DNA of 64,000 bases from Ptychodera flava (taxonomy: Eukaryota > Hemichordata > Enteropneusta > Ptychoderidae). This document shows positions 60,190-64,000 of the stretch, one piece after another. The translations under genes and the position numbers were made by a program. A model generated the notes under the pieces. That model was not told the origin of the DNA, made no database searches, and was given only the letters and a program-made list of their open reading frames with translations. The DNA is taken from NCBI RefSeq assembly GCF_041260155.1, contig NC_091946.1, positions 22,639,141 through 22,703,140 on the forward strand, in the 5' to 3' direction. Each line of letters starts with the position of its first letter. The stretch's first letter is position 1.

Positions 60190-61340
60190 TGCATATAAAA
60201 CATGCATTCCTGCGAAGGTAATTCCCTGTACACGGGTGACTGTGATGCTGATTGGTTTTAATCGCTTCTCGACTCACACCATACAATCACACAGTAAGGC
60301 CAAGAAAAATATGTTTCTCATCGTCGCGCGCGTCAATTCCTACCCGCCGCGTCGACCTTTTTTCTGCTCATGAGGAAATAAAATTAAAAAACCGAAAAAA
60401 TACGCAACGATAGTGCATAATACAGTGCTGTATAAAACAGAACTGTAAACAAAATAACTGACACTAACATTCCATTCAGAAGTGTACACATATATGTCAC
60501 TGTTATATTAAGCTGTCAAAACTGCATTGCTGCATAAAAGTCAAACCACGGAACTGTTGCCGTACAAAAATGCTAAAGCAACACTGCTGTGCATTCCTAT
60601 GCTGTTTTCATGTTTTTGCGCTTTCTTGTTGGTTGAAGAATAAAAAAATGACAAAGAAAAAAACCTCGTCACCGCATGATTTTTGCAATATGTCTAAGAT
60701 GAGAAACAAACTTTTTTATTTTTCTTGGCCAAAGTGGTTAAATTTTCACTGCTAGTAGCTACGGAATTTCATCATCATATGTCACACATTCTAAATTTTG
60801 TTTCTGAGTTACTTTTCAACTTGAACCATCAGTGTACCAGTATGACCGCCGATGGATGTCGGGAATTCACAGATTTTCTACATATCAAGTTCATCAACAC
60901 CATAAATGTGAGATATTAAAAGAAGCAATGGGGAAAACTCAATCCTTTGATTATCTTCCGTGCATCGGTCACAGCATGGCTAACGTTATCTCTCTACAGT
61001 CTGGTTCTTTCACATTTATGTCGATTCAAGATCTACTAAAGGTTTGAATGACATTTCAGAGCGAAACTTGAAGTTCTTACTTGTTCTTGGAATCTAGCAA
61101 ACGAGGGAAGTATACTCTGCTGTCGTCTTTACAAACAGTTACATTACCGTGACGATAAAAATGCAAACGATCGTTTGACATGGTGTCATTTCTCTCATAT
61201 TATTTATTTTACTAATAAATGATTATTGTCTGTCTCAAAAGTTGCCAAGGGTTGTAGTTATACCCCTTGAGAAACCGTAACAATATAATTATTGTGTAAT
61301 TCGTGATTATTCGTACTCATGGCAAGATTCAGTATTCCCG
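60190..61340. other. Unit-B-specific DNA without a gene
   Basis: Together with the palindromes it interrupts sequence that is continuous in unit A (28005-28025). No domain is recognised in its short frames, including the 71-codon frame at 60832-61047. AT-rich, possibly the remains of an old insertion. Confidence 0.45.
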
Positions 61341-61865
61341 TTATAATAACATTCAAGATTTCTTACTTTTGATTGTTTTTGAATGTCGATACTGTTTATA
61401 ATAAGAGCAAGTGAGACAATGCTTCAATCGAAAATCGACTTTTAACATCCGATGAAAGTTGTACAGCTGAAGAATTTAGTAAAAAAGGGGGTAATAATAG
61501 AAATATTATGAATGTTTCAAAACGTGTTTCCTGAAGAAAGTATTTTGTTCATACATATACCAGCAAATATAATGCTATGTGAAAGGCATTTATTTATTCA
61601 CAACAGACTATCGAACCTGACTGACTGCCATCACATACATCCAGTGTTAAGTGGAAATGCTTCCACTATCAAGATGCACAAAGGTTTCTTTGGTCTTTTC
61701 TTTGGTCTTTGTTGTAAGAATATATTTTGTATTTGCTATAAATTGGAATAAGCTCAGAGTGAGCTAGAATAAAGAGAAAGTTTCCGTTCGCATTACCCAA
61801 ACAACGAACTTTCGCATTAAAATACATAATAGATGTTGTTGTGACGCAATAACACGCTATTTATG

Positions 61866-61981
61866 TTCATTCATTCATTCATTCATTCATTCATTCATTC
61901 ATTAATTCATCCATTCATTCATTCATTCATTCATTCATTCATTCATTCATTCATTCATTCATTCATTCATTCATGCATTCA
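61866..61981. repeat. Long (ATTC)n tract in unit B
   Basis: About 116 bases of ATTC with few interruptions, against 28 bases at the matching place in unit A (30143-30170). Confidence 0.97.
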
Positions 61982-62657
61982 TCAAAATCGTTACACTCGT
62001 TTAGCACACCCGGACGATTTCCGTTGACTGAGGTCAAATAAAAAGATTCGACAACTTAGTGTATCTTTTAACACTGGATTCTGGATCATCACAACTTTAT
62101 TGAACCGATGCTCATCAACATACTTTAAACTTTTATTCGTTTCAAGGCCTCCGGCCAATTTACAAAGGGAGTATGTACTGAAACGTTTGATTGTACATAG
62201 TATCACTGTATATACACAAATATAATATCACAAAAATTGCACAGGCAACACAGAAAAGAGAGAGCACATTAAAATTAAATATATCAATAATTACTAACAA
62301 TACAAAAATATTAAGAGACACTTCATAGGTCTCAAAGACTGACTATGTAATTAAGAAAGCGTTATAAACAAAATTGCACAGCTTTACAAGTTTTGACAAA
62401 TTCATATCATAGTTTGGCAAAACCTATAAAAATGATGATCTGTAATGAATTCTTCACGTAAATTGACTAACTGTGAATATAATACATATTTGTCACTGCG
62501 TCGAAATGTTCATTTCGTTTTCCTTCGTAATGAAATGAGCGCCCTCTTGTGATGTATAGCATATTGCACTAATTTCTCGGGACAAGCGCCCGTGTGTAAA
62601 CTTTAACCGTTGTATTTAAATTCTATGTACTGGACGATGAAATGCTAGTTCAATTAA

Positions 62658-63004
62658 GGTAGTATGCACCTCGAAAGTGAAAGACCTAAACTTTTGCTCT
62701 AACTTTCCTCAAGGAATCTTTCAATCATTCTCTTTCAAAATCAAGAAAAAAAATAGGGGGTCACCGTGCAAATTTTGGTACTAGACAAATTACTCAAGAT
62801 TTACCGATATTAAAATTCAAAATGGCCGCCATCCCTGTATTAACTGTACGGAGAAAAATAAAACTTTCGAATTTCGAAAAACTAAGCCGGTGAAAAGTTT
62901 TCTTTCACCAAGCGCTTTAAAATGAACCCCTATATGTTTGTTGTATATCAGAAGAGAATTGTAAAAGTTACAGAGTCCGAATGTCTGTCCCCGCGCGTTC
63001 TACC
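62658..63004. mobile_element. 347-bp TTAA MITE, copy 3
   Basis: TTAA at 62654-62657 and 63005-63008 flank GGTAGTATGCACCTCG and GCGCGTTCTACC. Unit A has a single TTAA at the same place (30819-30822, TTCAATTAAGTACTAG), an empty site that proves insertion with TTAA duplication. Confidence 0.95.
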
Positions 63005-63183
63005 TTAAGTACTAGTATTTGACGGATATCCACTGTCTGTACTTTCAAAATTTCAACGAATATATACGACGTTCAGAGTGTGAACACCGAGAAGGATTCA
63101 AGAAGGGATTTCAAATAGAGTCAACTTGTGGTTTTCTGAAGTTGAAATGCAACAATAGTAGCATATTACAGGCAATTAGTGCC

Positions 63184-63450
63184 CTAATCGCGGAGAAAAC
63201 GACTCGGTTGGTCCAAGAATTCGCTGAGTTTCTCGACAACACGATCAAAGCCATTGCCGTCCTCTGGATCTTTCAGCTTTCCGTGTTTGTCTGTAAACAG
63301 ATTGATCTCCGGTATGAAGTAGTGGGGACATCGACGACGACTGACCCAGGTTTTCAACTCTCTCACAAGTCCCAAGACACGTTCGCCAAGCTTTTCACGT
63401 GACCAGTCGGTGGAGTGAGGATGTCTTTCACATTCCCATAGCAACAGCGT
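63184..63450 (-). CDS. cGAS-like receptor (cGLR), gene 4, last exon only
   Basis: A phase 0 acceptor (TTAACCAG) precedes 89 codons ending in TAG, the same length as the last exon of gene 2. It carries TLLLWECERHPHSTDW, GLVRELKTW and CPHYFIPEINLF. Remaining exons should lie at higher coordinates. No exon 3 match appears before 64000, although that intron is only about 490 bases in gene 2, so here it is longer or the gene is partial. The residues SRRRCPHYF differ from the VNDRVCPHYF shared by genes 2 and 3, so this is a separate paralogue. Confidence 0.8.
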   Translation of the reverse strand, partial: TLLLWECERHPHSTDWSREKLGERVLGLVRELKTWVSRRRCPHYFIPEINLFTDKHGKLKDPEDGNGFDRVVEKLSEFLDQPSRFLRD

Positions 63451-64000
63451 CTGGTTAAAACACACAACAAAGGCTTCACAATAAGTATAGGTATCGGGAT
63501 AAACAATCAAAAATACACCGTGTGTCTGACATTCATAGAGAAGGTACAGGAATCGCATATTTGCAATGAACAGGAGATTTTTCGCTCTGGCGAACAATGG
63601 GAAACCAGTAAGATAACAACTGATGCACCATAAAATAGGCTTACAACGGGCACGATGGAAGTCATAAAAAGATCATTTTAGCGGGAGATTCTGAGTAAAT
63701 GAATAGTGATTGGAGCAAAGTTAACTGAAGCGCCCGATTGGGTGAGTGGGTCTCGCATTTGGATCTGTGTGGTTATGTAGTTGTTCGAAACTATTATTTA
63801 TTCTCAAACAAAAATTGCATGTCGATTTCACACAGTTCAGGCGACACTCAGCTGGGACAGGCATCGCACTCTGTGCCGAACCATCACTATGTCCAATTTC
63901 ATTATTGTCGTGACAATGGAAGTAAAACGCCATCTGTTTTAAAACTCGGCTGCTCGGACAAGGGAATATCCCCTCGCATCAAGGCACGACTCTAACTATA
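63451..64000. other. Start of intron 3 of gene 4, to the window edge
   Basis: No match to intron 3 of genes 2 or 3 and no supported coding region. Open frames over it on both strands are short and without domains. Confidence 0.5.

Larger units (their letters stand above)
30980..63175. repeat. Segmental duplication unit B (contains gene 3 and the Polinton)
   Basis: Unit B keeps the block order of unit A but is 32 kb instead of 10 kb. Added DNA includes 31745-49610 (Polinton plus about 0.6 kb of other sequence), 50423-54509 (in intron 3), 56403-58073 (in exon 1), 59910-61340 and 62658-63004. Its right end passes directly into the last exon of gene 4 after the shared string AGCATATT. Confidence 0.85.

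Overview
The window is eukaryotic DNA: interrupted genes, long introns, many small DNA transposons and simple repeats. It reads like a marine invertebrate deuterostome (hemichordate, amphioxus or echinoderm type). That placement is an inference from the repeat style, a chromodomain-bearing Polinton and an expanded cGAS-like receptor family; the sequence alone does not fix the species.

The host genes are a cluster of cGAS-like receptors (cGLR, Mab-21 domain nucleotidyltransferases), all with the same four-exon plan and intron phases 1-2-0. Gene 1 (+, 1699-11379, 425 codons) is complete but has lost the third catalytic acidic residue. Gene 2 (-, 22433-26886, 404 codons) is complete and keeps all three. 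Gene 3 (-, 49967-58517) is a close duplicate of gene 2 whose first exon is split by a 1.67-kb TIR transposon. Gene 4 (-, from 63450 downward) shows only its last exon before the window ends. Genes 2-4 lie in tandem; gene 1 faces them tail to tail.

Genes 2 and 3 sit in duplicated units: A about 20.78-30.98 kb and B about 30.98-63.18 kb. Where one unit has an insertion and the other does not, the boundaries of young elements can be read directly. B is three times longer than A mainly because of a Polinton, a 4.1-kb block with a satellite-like array in intron 3 of gene 3, and a palindrome-rich 1.4-kb block.

At 32235-49460 lies a 17.2-kb Polinton/Maverick with about 600-bp terminal inverted repeats and a perfect 6-bp target duplication GCTATA. 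It carries a protein-primed DNA polymerase, a chromodomain integrase, a packaging ATPase, capsid-type proteins, several small membrane proteins, a lectin-like putative fibre, and an unusual fusion of a deoxynucleoside-kinase-like domain with a DnaQ-like exonuclease. It is a fossil: its ends are nearly identical, but roughly ten breaks are spread over several genes. I see no adenain/Ulp1-type protease.

The rest (1-1.7 kb, the long introns, 11.4-22.4 kb, 26.9-32.2 kb and 58.5-63.2 kb) is non-coding as far as I can tell. It holds TTAA-target MITEs, a Harbinger-like MITE, several near-perfect foldbacks and microsatellites.
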